This document shows, piece after piece, positions 16,932-25,820 of a DNA stretch of 64,000 bases. How positions within the stretch are numbered: position 1 is the stretch's first letter; the number at the start of each line of letters is the position of its first letter. A program made the position numbers and the translations under genes. This DNA is from Leucobacter chromiireducens (GTDB taxonomy: Bacteria; Actinomycetota; Actinomycetes; Actinomycetales; Microbacteriaceae), in contig NZ_RPDI01000001.1 in the NCBI RefSeq assembly GCF_003917135.1, positions 124,001-188,000 on the forward strand, in the 5' to 3' direction. The notes beneath the pieces are model-generated. The model ran no database searches. It was not told the DNA's origin and saw nothing but the letters and a program-made list of their open reading frames with translations.

Positions 16932-18086
16932 ATGAGCAGCAGGAGACGCGCCGCACTGGCGCTGACCGCGGGGGCCGCGCTTTTCGCGCTGAGCGCCTGC
17001 TCGTCGGGGGACGCAAGCACCGGGGGCGGCGAGGGCGGCGAGGGGGCCATCCCCCTCGGCTACACCGCAACACTGTCCGGAGATTTCGCGAGCTACGGCC
17101 TCGAGATGCGCGAAGGCATCGACCTCGCGATTTCTGAGATCAACGCGGACGGGGGCGTCCTGGGCCGTGACCTCACGACCGAGGTCGTTGACGACGAGGG
17201 CAAGCCGGCGAACGGTCCAGTGATCGCCCAGGAGATGTGCGACAACGCGGAGATCCCAGCGGTGCTGGGCTTCAGCTTTTCGAGCGTCGCGCTCTCCGGA
17301 CTCCCCATCTACACGCAGTGCGGGCTGCCGATCGTGGCCGCGGCTGTGACGTCGCCCGAACTCAGCGGTGCGAGCGATATCTTCTTCCGCACGGTGTTCA
17401 CCGACGCCTACCAGGGCGCGGAAGCCGCGAACTTCATCGCGGAGCACCGCGGCGTGAAGAAGATCGCCGTGCTGTATCAGCAGGACGACTACGGCAAGGG
17501 CGTCGCGGACTCGTTCACCGAGGCGTTCGAGGGGGCGGGTGGCGAGATCACGAGCTCGCAGGCGTACCAGCTGGGCACCGTGAACTTCGGCAGCACCGTC
17601 GACGCGGCACTGAAGGACGCCCCCGACGCGGTGTTCATCGGCGGCTTCTACACGGAGGCTGGCAAGATCGTGAACCAGGTCCGTGACGCGGGCTCTGAGC
17701 TGCCCATCTTCGCCTCGGACGGGGCGGCGAGCCCGCTGTTTCTCGAGCTCGCCGGGGACAATGCCGAGGGCGTCGAGGTCTACTCGGCCTTCTCCGCGAG
17801 CGACCCGCGGCCCGAGTCCGCAGCGTTTGTCGAGGCCTTCACGGCGAAGTATGACAAGGAGCCGACCTCCTGGGCGGCGCTCGCATACGACGCAACGTAT
17901 GTCGCCGCGCAGGGCATCGAATCGGCCGGGAGTACCGACCGCGCCGCGGTCGCCGACGCGATCCGAGCGACCGACGGCTACGCGGGAGCATCAGGCACGA
18001 TCAGCTTCGACGACGAGGGCAACCGTGTTGGCGAGCTCACCTTCCAGCGCGTCGAGGACGGCAAGTTCGTAGTGATGACGGAGTAG
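16932..18086 (+). CDS. Branched-chain-type ABC transporter, substrate-binding lipoprotein
   Basis: A 384-aa periplasmic-binding-protein-like lipoprotein of the LivJ/receptor type. Its signal peptide has the lipobox LSAC with Cys23. The mature part starts IPLGYTATLSGDFASYGLEM and continues with the family pattern GIDLAISEINADGGVLGRDL. These proteins bind branched-chain or other amino acids, amides or urea. The gene lies 26 nt after ridA and heads a complete importer. The ligand is inferred from context to be a gamma-glutamyl or related compound. Confidence 0.88.
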   Translation: MSSRRRAALALTAGAALFALSACSSGDASTGGGEGGEGAIPLGYTATLSGDFASYGLEMREGIDLAISEINADGGVLGRDLTTEVVDDEGKPANGPVIAQEMCDNAEIPAVLGFSFSSVALSGLPIYTQCGLPIVAAAVTSPELSGASDIFFRTVFTDAYQGAEAANFIAEHRGVKKIAVLYQQDDYGKGVADSFTEAFEGAGGEITSSQAYQLGTVNFGSTVDAALKDAPDAVFIGGFYTEAGKIVNQVRDAGSELPIFASDGAASPLFLELAGDNAEGVEVYSAFSASDPRPESAAFVEAFTAKYDKEPTSWAALAYDATYVAAQGIESAGSTDRAAVADAIRATDGYAGASGTISFDDEGNRVGELTFQRVEDGKFVVMTE

Positions 18087-18156
18087 CCCAGGGTGGGGCG
18101 CCGTACGGCGCCCCACCACCGGTGCTCCTCCTCGCCACAGATTACGGAGAAATGTG

Positions 18157-19062
18157 ATGCAGGAAATCATCAACGGACTCGCCGTCGGCGGCATCTACGG
18201 GCTGCTCGCCGTCGCCTTCAGTGTCGTGTACGGCGTGCTCGGCATGGTCAACTTCGCCTTCGGCGAGATCTTCATGTTCGGGGCGTTCGGCGCACTCGTC
18301 GCTGGCCAAACCAACAGCGTCATCGCGGGACAGTCGGTCGACGGCGCCGCGCTGCCCGCGTGGCTCGCGATCCTGATCGGGGTGATCGTCGGCTCGCTGA
18401 TCGGCTGGCTCATCGAACGGATCGCCTACCGGCCGCTGCGCAGCGCGCCGATCCTCTCGATGCTCATCACGGCGATCGCGGTCTCGATGCTGTTGCGAGC
18501 GGTCGCCACCTTCCTGTTCGGTGCCGCGCAGGTGCCCGTGCAACGCCCGGACCTCGGCCCGCCGCTCATGATCCTTGGAGCGCGCGTGCAGCCCATCGAC
18601 GCCGTCGTGCTCGCGGTTGCGGTGCTCGTGACCCTCGCGTTCTGGGCGGTGATTCGCTTCACCCCCATCGGGCGCGCCATCCGCGCGACTGCGGAGGATA
18701 AGGACGCGGCGCGCCTCATGGGGATCGGCGTGGATCGCGTGATCTCCACGACGTTTGTGCTCGGCTCCGCGATGGCGGCGATCGCCGGCCTCCTCTACTC
18801 CCAGCGCTACGGATTCGCCGCGGCGACCATGGGGTTTCTCCCCGGGCTCAAGGCGCTTGTCGCCGCAGTGCTGGGCGGAATCGGGAGTATCCCCGGCGCC
18901 TTCGTCGGTGGCCTCGTGCTCGGGGTCAGCGAGGAGCTCGCGGCCGCGTACGTGCCGCAGGGGTCCGCCTACCGTGACGTTATCGCGTTCGGGATCCTCG
19001 TGATCATCCTGTGGCTCCGCCCGCAGGGCCTGCTCGGCCGTCGAGAGGTGCAGAAGGTCTAA
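18157..19062 (+). CDS. Branched-chain-type ABC transporter, LivH-like permease
   Basis: A 301-aa integral membrane permease with the LivH N-terminus, GLAVGGIYGLLAVAFSVVYG, followed by MVNFAFGEIFMFGAF. GIGSIPGAFVGGLVLG is the conserved LivH C-terminal part. GGAG 7 nt before ATG 18157 favours this start over the adjacent GTG at 18154. It ends 2 nt before the fused LivM-LivG gene. Confidence 0.9.
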   Translation: MQEIINGLAVGGIYGLLAVAFSVVYGVLGMVNFAFGEIFMFGAFGALVAGQTNSVIAGQSVDGAALPAWLAILIGVIVGSLIGWLIERIAYRPLRSAPILSMLITAIAVSMLLRAVATFLFGAAQVPVQRPDLGPPLMILGARVQPIDAVVLAVAVLVTLAFWAVIRFTPIGRAIRATAEDKDAARLMGIGVDRVISTTFVLGSAMAAIAGLLYSQRYGFAAATMGFLPGLKALVAAVLGGIGSIPGAFVGGLVLGVSEELAAAYVPQGSAYRDVIAFGILVIILWLRPQGLLGRREVQKV

Positions 19063-19064
19063 TC

Positions 19065-20924
19065 ATGTCAAACACTCACACCACACCCATCGTCGTGCTG
19101 AAGCCCGATCTCGGGCTGAACCGTTGGCTCTGGCCCGGCGTGTTCCTCGTGCTCGGGCTCATCGCCCCGCTCGTGCTCCCCGGTGACAAGTGGATCCGGG
19201 TGGCAGCACTCGCCCTCGTCTATGTCGCGCTCGCGTCCGGCCTGAACATCCTCGTCGGGCTCACAGGGCTGCTCGACCTCGGCTTCATCGCGTTCTTCAT
19301 CGTCGGCGCCTACACGGCGGCCATATTCACGGTGAGTACGTTTGGGTCACTCCTCGCGGACAATCCCGCGGCGCTTGCCTGGGTGCTCCCAATCAGCGTG
19401 GTGGCCGCCATCGTGTTTGCCGGTATCGCCGGCTCGATCATCGGCTACCCGACGCTCCGCGCTCGCGGGGACTACCTCGCGATCATGACCCTCGCGTTCG
19501 GCGAGATCGTTCGCATCGTCTCGATCAACTGGACGGAGTTCACCGGCGGCGCGGTCGGGATTCGCAACATCCCCTCACTCAGCCTGAGCGGTGGCGCGGT
19601 CCCTCCCACGACCACCTACTACGTGATTCTCACGGTCGTGGTGATCCTCGTGGTCGCGCTGGCCTCGCTCATCGCCTCGCCGGTGGGGCGGGCCTGGGTT
19701 GCGATCCGCGAGGACGAACTCGTGGCCGCGTCCATCGGGATCCGCACCCGCCGCTACAAGCTGCTCGCCTACGTGGTCGGTGCGGCGACGGCCGGCGTGA
19801 TCGGGGTGTTCTTCGCCCACATGAATCAGTTCGTCAACCCAGACAGCTTCACGCTCGAGGACAACTTCATTGTCCTGAGCCTCGTGATCCTTGGCGGCGC
19901 CGGGACACTGTGGGGGCCGATCACTGGCGCGGTGCTGTGGATCTTCTTCCAGGCTGTCGCGAAGGACATTCCCCTGATCCAGGCCCACCCGGAGTTCCGC
20001 ACCGGCATCCTCGCCCTCATCGTCGTGGTGCTGATGATCCTCCGGCCTGGCGGCATCGTCTCCAAGCGGCTCGAACTGACGCGCGCTCGCGGCGGCGCAC
20101 TGCCGCCGGCCGGCACGCTCGAGCCGGCGGCGCACGGTGACAACGCTCCGGCTGCGGGCGAGCCGGTGCTCCGCGTGGCCGAGATGAAGCAGGTGTTCGG
20201 CGGGCTGACCGCGCTGGAGTCGGTCTCGTTCGAGCTGCGCCACGGCGAAGTTCTCGGTCTGATGGGGCCGAACGGTGCGGGGAAGTCGACGCTGCTGAAC
20301 GCGATCTCGGGGGTGACCCGGGCGACCTCAGGCACGATCGAGCTTGCTGGGGAGCGCACCGAGCGGCTCGAATCGAACGCGGTTGCGACCCGTGGCATCG
20401 CGCGGACGTTCCAAACGGTGCGGCTCTTCTGGGACATGACGGTGCTCGAGAATCTGCTCGTCGGTGGCCACTCGCGGCTTGCGGGCTTTGTCCCCAAGTT
20501 CCTCTCCCCGTTCCCGTTCGTCCGCCAGGGCGAGCGCGTGACGGTCGCGGAGGCGGAGGAGATCCTCGCGTTTGTGGACTGCTGGGAGTTCCGTGACCGG
20601 CGGGCCTCCTCGCTCGACGCGTACCAGCAGCGGCGGGTCGAGATCGCGCGGGCGCTCATGACCCGGCCGCGTGTGCTGCTGCTCGACGAGCCAGCCGCCG
20701 GGTTGAACGAGAGCGAGACCCGCGACCTGGCCGCGCTCATTGCGCGGATCCGGGCGCACGGCATCGACGTGATCCTGATCGAGCACGACATGGATCTCCT
20801 GATGGGAGTGTCGGATCGGATTGTGGTGCTCGACCACGGGGTCATCATCGCCGACGGCACCCCCGCCGAAATTCGCACGAATCCAGCGGTGCTGGAGGCC
20901 TACCTCGGGAGTGATGCAGCATGA
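19065..20924 (+). CDS. Fused LivM permease - LivG ATPase
   Basis: A 619-aa fusion of two importer parts. Residues about 1-335 are the LivM-like permease (GLNILVGLTGLLDLGFIAF, and LGGAGTLWGPITGAV near its end). A Pro/Ala-rich linker of about 30 residues follows, then the LivG-type ATPase from about 366. Walker A GPNGAGKST is at 401-409 and Walker B VLLLDEPAAGLNESE is intact. The ABC signature is unusual: LDAYQQ at 517-522, where LivG normally has LPYGQQ or LSYGQQ, so the key glycine is tyrosine. AAGG precedes the ATG. It is translationally coupled to livF. Confidence 0.9.
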   Translation: MSNTHTTPIVVLKPDLGLNRWLWPGVFLVLGLIAPLVLPGDKWIRVAALALVYVALASGLNILVGLTGLLDLGFIAFFIVGAYTAAIFTVSTFGSLLADNPAALAWVLPISVVAAIVFAGIAGSIIGYPTLRARGDYLAIMTLAFGEIVRIVSINWTEFTGGAVGIRNIPSLSLSGGAVPPTTTYYVILTVVVILVVALASLIASPVGRAWVAIREDELVAASIGIRTRRYKLLAYVVGAATAGVIGVFFAHMNQFVNPDSFTLEDNFIVLSLVILGGAGTLWGPITGAVLWIFFQAVAKDIPLIQAHPEFRTGILALIVVVLMILRPGGIVSKRLELTRARGGALPPAGTLEPAAHGDNAPAAGEPVLRVAEMKQVFGGLTALESVSFELRHGEVLGLMGPNGAGKSTLLNAISGVTRATSGTIELAGERTERLESNAVATRGIARTFQTVRLFWDMTVLENLLVGGHSRLAGFVPKFLSPFPFVRQGERVTVAEAEEILAFVDCWEFRDRRASSLDAYQQRRVEIARALMTRPRVLLLDEPAAGLNESETRDLAALIARIRAHGIDVILIEHDMDLLMGVSDRIVVLDHGVIIADGTPAEIRTNPAVLEAYLGSDAA

Positions 20925-21643
20925 ACATGCTTGAGATCAATGAGCTCAACGTGCGCTACGGCGTGGTGCGCGCGGTGCTCGACGCGAGCCTGTCCGTTGA
21001 CGATGGCGAACTCGTCGTCGTGGTCGGGGCGAACGGTGCGGGGAAGAGCAGTCTGCTTCGTGCGGTCGCTGGCCTGAACAAGCACCGGGGCAGCATCAGT
21101 TTCAGGGGTGCCTCGATCGCCGGGTTGCGCGCGGAGCAGCGGGTGAAGCGCGGGCTTTCCCTGGTGCCGGAGGGCCGCCACATCTTCGGGCGCATGAGCG
21201 TGCTGGAGAATCTGCAGGTCGCGCACTGGGGTGCGAAGACGAACCTCGGCGCCGGCATCGCGGATGTCTTCGCGCGCTTCCCGCGGCTCGAGGAGCGGAA
21301 GCATCAGGTCGCCGCCACGCTGTCCGGGGGCGAGCAGCAGATGCTCGCGCTCTCGCGCGCGCTGATCCGGCAGCCGCGCCTCCTGATGCTCGACGAGCCG
21401 TCGATGGGGCTCGCGCCGAAAATCGTCGCGCAAATGTTTGAGATCATTAGTGAGATCAATGCCGCCGGGACGAGTGTGCTGCTCATCGAGCAGAATGCGC
21501 GCATGGCACTCTCAATTGCGCATCGTGGTTATCTCATGGAAACCGCTAAGGTCTCCGGAGGTGGTGATGCGCGTGTGATGCTTGAAGACGAGCGACTGCA
21601 CGAGGCCTATTTCGGCAAGAGCGCCGAGGGCGAAGGCGAGTAG
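20921..21643 (+). CDS. Branched-chain-type ABC transporter, LivF-like ATPase
   Basis: A 240-aa ATPase, the second nucleotide-binding subunit. Walker A GANGAGKSS, LVPEGRHIFGRMSVLENL (a LivF hallmark), signature LSGGEQQMLALSRAL and Walker B LLMLDEPSMGLAPK are intact. The ATG overlaps the stop of the fusion gene (ATGA). It would pair with the LivG half whose own signature is degenerate, so the two ATP sites should be unequal. Confidence 0.92.
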   Translation: MNMLEINELNVRYGVVRAVLDASLSVDDGELVVVVGANGAGKSSLLRAVAGLNKHRGSISFRGASIAGLRAEQRVKRGLSLVPEGRHIFGRMSVLENLQVAHWGAKTNLGAGIADVFARFPRLEERKHQVAATLSGGEQQMLALSRALIRQPRLLMLDEPSMGLAPKIVAQMFEIISEINAAGTSVLLIEQNARMALSIAHRGYLMETAKVSGGGDARVMLEDERLHEAYFGKSAEGEGE

Positions 21644-21702
21644 CGACGTCGCGGACTCCGCGCTCGTGCGCGGACCGCGGATGAACGAGATTGGTGGACG
21701 AA

Positions 21703-22428
21703 ATGGACTGGGGTTCGATGAACCGGGGCGAAACGCTCTCGGTACCTGACCGGCTCTCGGTCGACCTGGAGCGGTTGATCCTTGAGGGTGAACTCGCGCC
21801 GGGCGAGAAGCTCCCAGCCGAGCGCGAGCTCGCGCAGCTCCTCAGCGTGTCTCGCGTCTCCGTGCGCGAGGCACTCCGGGAGCTCGAAAACCGTGGGCTG
21901 ATCGACCGGAAGCCCGGCAGGGGGACGATTATCCTCGCCCCCGGCGCCGTGGCGAGCGCGTCCGACGACGTCATCGAGGCGTTCTCCGCGATGCGCACGG
22001 AGCTCACGGACATCATGGAGCTGCGCGCCATCGTGGAGCCGCCGATCGCCCGGATCACCGCGGCTCGCGCCCAACCGCGCGACCTGACGCAGCTCGAGGA
22101 GCTCGTGAAGGCGATGGAGGTCGACGTCACGAAGGAGCGGTACGCCGAACTCGATCGAGCCTTCCATCAGGCGATCGCCCAGTACACGCACAACCCACTG
22201 CTCTCCCTCATCAACGAGCAGATCGCCAACCAGATCGCACCGAGCCGCGCGCGCAGGTATCAGACCAAGGCACGCAGGCAGGCGTCGAGCGTCGCGCATC
22301 GACGCATCTACGAGGCGATCGCGGCGCGCGACGGTGCGCGTGCCGAGGAGGAAGCCCGCGCGCACGTGCTCGACATCAGTCGGGAGATCGCCAAGGCGGT
22401 CGACGAGCACGGGGGAGCGCGATCATGA
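21703..22428 (+). CDS. GntR family regulator with FCD-type domain
   Basis: A repressor-type regulator of about 241 aa. The GntR winged HTH is at the N-terminus (LEGELAPGEKLPAERELAQL and VSRVSVREALRELENRGL), followed by an all-helical ligand-binding domain with the FCD pattern (MELRAIVEPPIARITAA, DRAFHQAIAQYTHN). These sense organic acids or amino acids. The start is uncertain among TTG 21691, GTG 21694, ATG 21703 and ATG 21718. Its stop overlaps the next gene. It probably controls this whole cluster through the palindrome at 16343-16355. Confidence 0.88.
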   Translation: MDWGSMNRGETLSVPDRLSVDLERLILEGELAPGEKLPAERELAQLLSVSRVSVREALRELENRGLIDRKPGRGTIILAPGAVASASDDVIEAFSAMRTELTDIMELRAIVEPPIARITAARAQPRDLTQLEELVKAMEVDVTKERYAELDRAFHQAIAQYTHNPLLSLINEQIANQIAPSRARRYQTKARRQASSVAHRRIYEAIAARDGARAEEEARAHVLDISREIAKAVDEHGGARS

Positions 22429-23966
22429 CCACCACTGCGCGCCCGCGCGGCGCCATCTCCACCTCGCACCACCTCGCCACCGAGGCCGGGGCCGCCGTGC
22501 TCGCCGCTGGCGGCAACGCGATCGACGCGGCACTCGCCGCTGCCGCGACCCTGTGCGTCGTGTACCCGAACAATGTGGCGCTCGGCGGCGACCTCGTCGC
22601 GCTCGTGCGCAGCCCCGACGGCGAGGTGCGCTTCTTGAACGCCACGGGCACCGCGCCTGCGGCGCAGACGCTCACCGCGCTCCGCGAGCGGCACGGCGAG
22701 GCGCTCCCGCTGCGCGGGATCGACACGGTCACCGTGCCGGGCGGGGTCTGCGGCTGGAACTCACTGCACGAGTACGGGGCGACCCGGCCGTGGGCGGCGC
22801 ACTTCGAGGCCGCGATCCGCCACGCTGAGGAGGGGTTCCCCAACTCGCGCTCGGTGGCGGCCGCGCTGATTGAAGACCGGGCGACGCTCGAGCAGGATCC
22901 CGGCGCGCGCGCCGTGTTCTACCCGGGCGGTGAGCCGATCGCCGAGGGGGAGACCCTCGCGCAGCCGGCGCTCGCCGGGACACTCCGCCGCATCGCCGCG
23001 GGTGGCTCAGCCGAGTTCTACGAGGGCGAGACGGCCGAGCGCTGGATCGCGGGTCTGCAGCGGCTCGGCTCACGAATCACGACGCAAGACGCGATCGACT
23101 ATCAGGGGTTCTGGGCTGCACCGCTCGAGGGGGCGTTCGGCGACGTGCGCGTGCTCACCGGGCCACCGAACACCTCGGGCTTCATGCTGCTGCGCGCCCT
23201 CGACGCGGTCGCCGCGGGCATCGAGGATCCGCTCGGGGCGGGGGCAGGCGAGCTCGCGCGCGCCTTCCGCGACGCCAACGCGATCCGCGCGAGCCACCTC
23301 TCGGACCCGACCTTCGGTGGCGCCACCGGCGAGGAGCTCGTCGCGCTCTCCGCTCCAGCGTTCCCGACCGCCGGTGCCGCGAAGGCGAGCGGGGACACCG
23401 TCGGCTTCGCCGCGGTGAGCGAGGACGGCTGGGCCGTCTCGTTCATCAACTCCGTGTATTGGAGCTTCGGCGCGCACATCCTCGAACCCGAGACCGGGAT
23501 CCTGTTCCAGAACCGGGGCACCTCGTTCTCCCTCGATCCGGCTTCCCCGAACGCGTTCGCGCCGGGGAAGCGTCCGCGGCACACCCTCATGCCGGTGCTC
23601 ATCCTGCGCGGCGACGAGCTCGCCTGGGTGCCTGCGACGATGGGCGGGGCCGCGCAGCCGCAGATCCACGCCCAGTTGCTGCTGCGCGCTCTCGCCGGTG
23701 CGACGCCGCACGAGGCGACGCACGCGCCGCGCTGGATGGTGGAGGAGTGGCTCGGGATGGGGCCGGCGCGGGTCATGGCCGAGTCCGATGTGCCGCAGCA
23801 CACGCGCGACGCGATCGCCGCGGCTGGCTTCGCGATCACCGAGGTCGCCCCGTACACGGAGGATCTCGGCCACTCAAACGTGATCCGCGTGACGCGAGAC
23901 GGCTACGAGGCCGCGAGCGATCCGCGGTCGGACGGTTCGGCCATCGTGGTGCACGCGTCAGGGTGA
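22425..23966 (+). CDS. Gamma-glutamyltransferase family hydrolase, no signal peptide
   Basis: A 513-aa N-terminal-nucleophile hydrolase of the gamma-glutamyltranspeptidase family. GNAIDAALAAAATLCVVYPN and ALGGDLVALV form the large-subunit core. Self-cleavage would expose Thr325 in SGDTVGFAAVSEDG. GKRPRHTLMPVLIL is the conserved small-subunit part. Classical enzymes are secreted, but the N-terminus here (MTTTARPRGAISTSHH) has no signal peptide, so it should act in the cytosol on imported substrates. It is coupled by ATGA to the GntR gene and lies in the importer cluster. Confidence 0.85.
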   Translation: MTTTARPRGAISTSHHLATEAGAAVLAAGGNAIDAALAAAATLCVVYPNNVALGGDLVALVRSPDGEVRFLNATGTAPAAQTLTALRERHGEALPLRGIDTVTVPGGVCGWNSLHEYGATRPWAAHFEAAIRHAEEGFPNSRSVAAALIEDRATLEQDPGARAVFYPGGEPIAEGETLAQPALAGTLRRIAAGGSAEFYEGETAERWIAGLQRLGSRITTQDAIDYQGFWAAPLEGAFGDVRVLTGPPNTSGFMLLRALDAVAAGIEDPLGAGAGELARAFRDANAIRASHLSDPTFGGATGEELVALSAPAFPTAGAAKASGDTVGFAAVSEDGWAVSFINSVYWSFGAHILEPETGILFQNRGTSFSLDPASPNAFAPGKRPRHTLMPVLILRGDELAWVPATMGGAAQPQIHAQLLLRALAGATPHEATHAPRWMVEEWLGMGPARVMAESDVPQHTRDAIAAAGFAITEVAPYTEDLGHSNVIRVTRDGYEAASDPRSDGSAIVVHASG

Positions 23967-24034
23967 GCGGGGCGGCCTCCCGGCACCCCCCAGCACTCAG
24001 TACCCCGCCCACGCACTTCCAGAATCGACGCTTC

Positions 24035-24805
24035 ATGACTCAGCCTGCTCGCTCCAGCTTCCTCGTTCTCGCCCTGCTCGGGGCACTCACTGGACTCCTC
24101 TCGGGGGTGTTCGGGATCGGTGGCGGCGTCGTCCTCGTCCCGATGCTCGTGATGTTCCTCGGCTTTCAACAGCGGCTCGCGGCCGGCACCTCGGTCGCCG
24201 CGATCCTGCCCGCCGCAGTGGTGGGCGGCATCGGCTACGCGGTCCAGGGCAACGTCGACTGGATCACGGCGATCGCGCTGGCGGCCGGCGTGATCGTTGG
24301 CGCGCAGATCGGCAGCTACCTGCTCTCGAAGGTGCCGACCGGGTTCCTGCGCTGGCTGTTCATGGGCTTCCTCGCTGCGGTGGTGGTGAGCCTCTGGTTC
24401 GTTGTCCCGCAGCGCGACGCCGAGATCGAGAAGAGCACGCTCATCATCGTGCTGCTCGTGGTCACCGGTCTCGTCACCGGCGTACTGTCGGGGCTGCTCG
24501 GCGTCGGCGGCGGGGTCGTCGTGGTCCCCGTGCTCATGTTCTTCTTCGGCGCGAGCGACCTCATCGCGAAGGGCACCTCGCTCATCATGCTCATCCCCGG
24601 CTCGATCTCGGGCACGATCGGCAACATGCGCCGCCGCAACGTTGACCTTCGCGCCGCCGCGATCCTCGGGATCGCCGCGAGCGTGCTGTCGCCCGTCGGG
24701 TCGGTCATCGCGACGCACATCCCGCCGTTCTGGTCGAACGTCGCGTTCTCGCTGCTGCTCGCCTTCGTGCTCGGGCAGATGCTCTGGAAGACGATCAAGA
24801 AGTAG
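24035..24805 (+). CDS. TauE/SafE family membrane exporter
   Basis: A 256-aa membrane protein of the sulfite/sulfoacetate exporter family. The internal duplication typical of the family is plain: GVFGIGGGVVLVPMLVMF near residue 23 and GLLGVGGGVVVVPVLMFF near residue 155. It has about eight hydrophobic segments. Coming after the glutamyltransferase, it may remove a product such as an organic anion or sulfur compound. ATG 24035 gives the normal length; much longer open frame upstream is the shadow of the previous gene. No clear ribosome site is seen. Confidence 0.88.
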   Translation: MTQPARSSFLVLALLGALTGLLSGVFGIGGGVVLVPMLVMFLGFQQRLAAGTSVAAILPAAVVGGIGYAVQGNVDWITAIALAAGVIVGAQIGSYLLSKVPTGFLRWLFMGFLAAVVVSLWFVVPQRDAEIEKSTLIIVLLVVTGLVTGVLSGLLGVGGGVVVVPVLMFFFGASDLIAKGTSLIMLIPGSISGTIGNMRRRNVDLRAAAILGIAASVLSPVGSVIATHIPPFWSNVAFSLLLAFVLGQMLWKTIKK

Positions 24806-24815
24806 CGGCCGGTAA

Positions 24816-25772
24816 TCAGCTCCTGCTGAGCAGACGACCACCGCGCTTGCGCGCCTCGACGATGAGGTCGGTGCGCAGGTGGGTCACGTCGCTCGACCAG
24901 ATCGGGTGCGCGAGCAGGGCGTAGAGCTCGGCGTGTGTGGTCGCAGTGAGATTCAGCACGAGCTGGTAGTCGCCGGTGATGGCCGCGGCGTATCGCACCT
25001 CCGGCCAGGTGCCGAGCTCGTGCCCGAGCGCCTCGACCCGGTGCGGCGGCACCTGGACCCACAGCATCGACTCGACCGGGTAACCGACGAGCGCGGGCTC
25101 GACGAGGGCTCGAATCGAGCACTGGCCGGAGCCGAGGAGCCACTCGATCCTGCGTGCCACGGAGGTCTCGCTCATCTTCGCGCGGCGCGCGAGCGCCTCG
25201 ATGCTGACGCGGCCGTCCTCCTGCAGCGCTCGCAGGATCTCACCGTCCTTGGGACCGCGGCTCTCCGGAATGGTCCACTCGGTGCGGTCGTTCCCGGTCC
25301 TGGCGAGGAGCGTCTGCTCCTCGGCCGCGGTGAGCGCGCCGCTGCGCCACCCACGGATCGTCTTGAAGTACTTCAGCACCGGAAACGCGGCAAAGCTCCT
25401 GAGCCCCGCGGTTGCTGGCAACTGCAGGGTCAGGAGCTCGCGAAGGTTCTCGTGGTAGCCGATCTCCGCGACCACCTCGGCGCGCCCCGTGGTGAGGTAG
25501 CAGAAGGTGACGTCGGCGCGCTGCGCGAGCGCCTCGCTGCTGATGAGGGCGGTGCCGGCCGTGCTCTCGCACGCGAGGATCATCTGGTGCTCGTAGTGCG
25601 TCACCGCGGCGACGACCACGCGCCCGCTCTCGAGGAGATCCGAGCCGTGCCGCGCGACCGTGCGCTCGGGCTCGCCGAGCGCCTCCGCGATCTTGCGCCA
25701 GGAGGCCCGGCCATCCACCTGGAGCGCGGCCACGATGCGCAGCTGCAAGTGATTCAGCCCTGGTGTGGCCAT
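24816..25772 (-). CDS. Lrp/AsnC-type regulator with two HTH domains
   Basis: A 318-aa regulator made of two Lrp-like units. The first HTH is at about residues 5-50 (LQLRIVAALQVDGRASWRKI) with an AsnC-like ligand domain after it. The second HTH is at about 175-220 (ILRALQEDGRVSIEALARRA) with a second ligand domain that ends the protein. Classical Lrp proteins are 150-170 aa with one unit, so this is a tandem form. GAGGAGG precedes the ATG. It is 48 nt downstream of the amidase on the same strand and ends 10 nt from the convergent TauE gene. Confidence 0.85.
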   Translation of the reverse strand: MATPGLNHLQLRIVAALQVDGRASWRKIAEALGEPERTVARHGSDLLESGRVVVAAVTHYEHQMILACESTAGTALISSEALAQRADVTFCYLTTGRAEVVAEIGYHENLRELLTLQLPATAGLRSFAAFPVLKYFKTIRGWRSGALTAAEEQTLLARTGNDRTEWTIPESRGPKDGEILRALQEDGRVSIEALARRAKMSETSVARRIEWLLGSGQCSIRALVEPALVGYPVESMLWVQVPPHRVEALGHELGTWPEVRYAAAITGDYQLVLNLTATTHAELYALLAHPIWSSDVTHLRTDLIVEARKRGGRLLSRS

Positions 25773-25820
25773 CTCGCGGTCCTCCTCAACCGATCGTGCT
25801 CGGACCCGAGCAGCAGTAGT

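Noticed and set aside
21685-21703. A possible GntR operator in front of its own gene (TTGGTGGACGAA)
   Set aside because: Only one half resembles the TTGGTC half site and the other half does not pair. The gene is also co-directional with the operon, so a separate operator is not needed.
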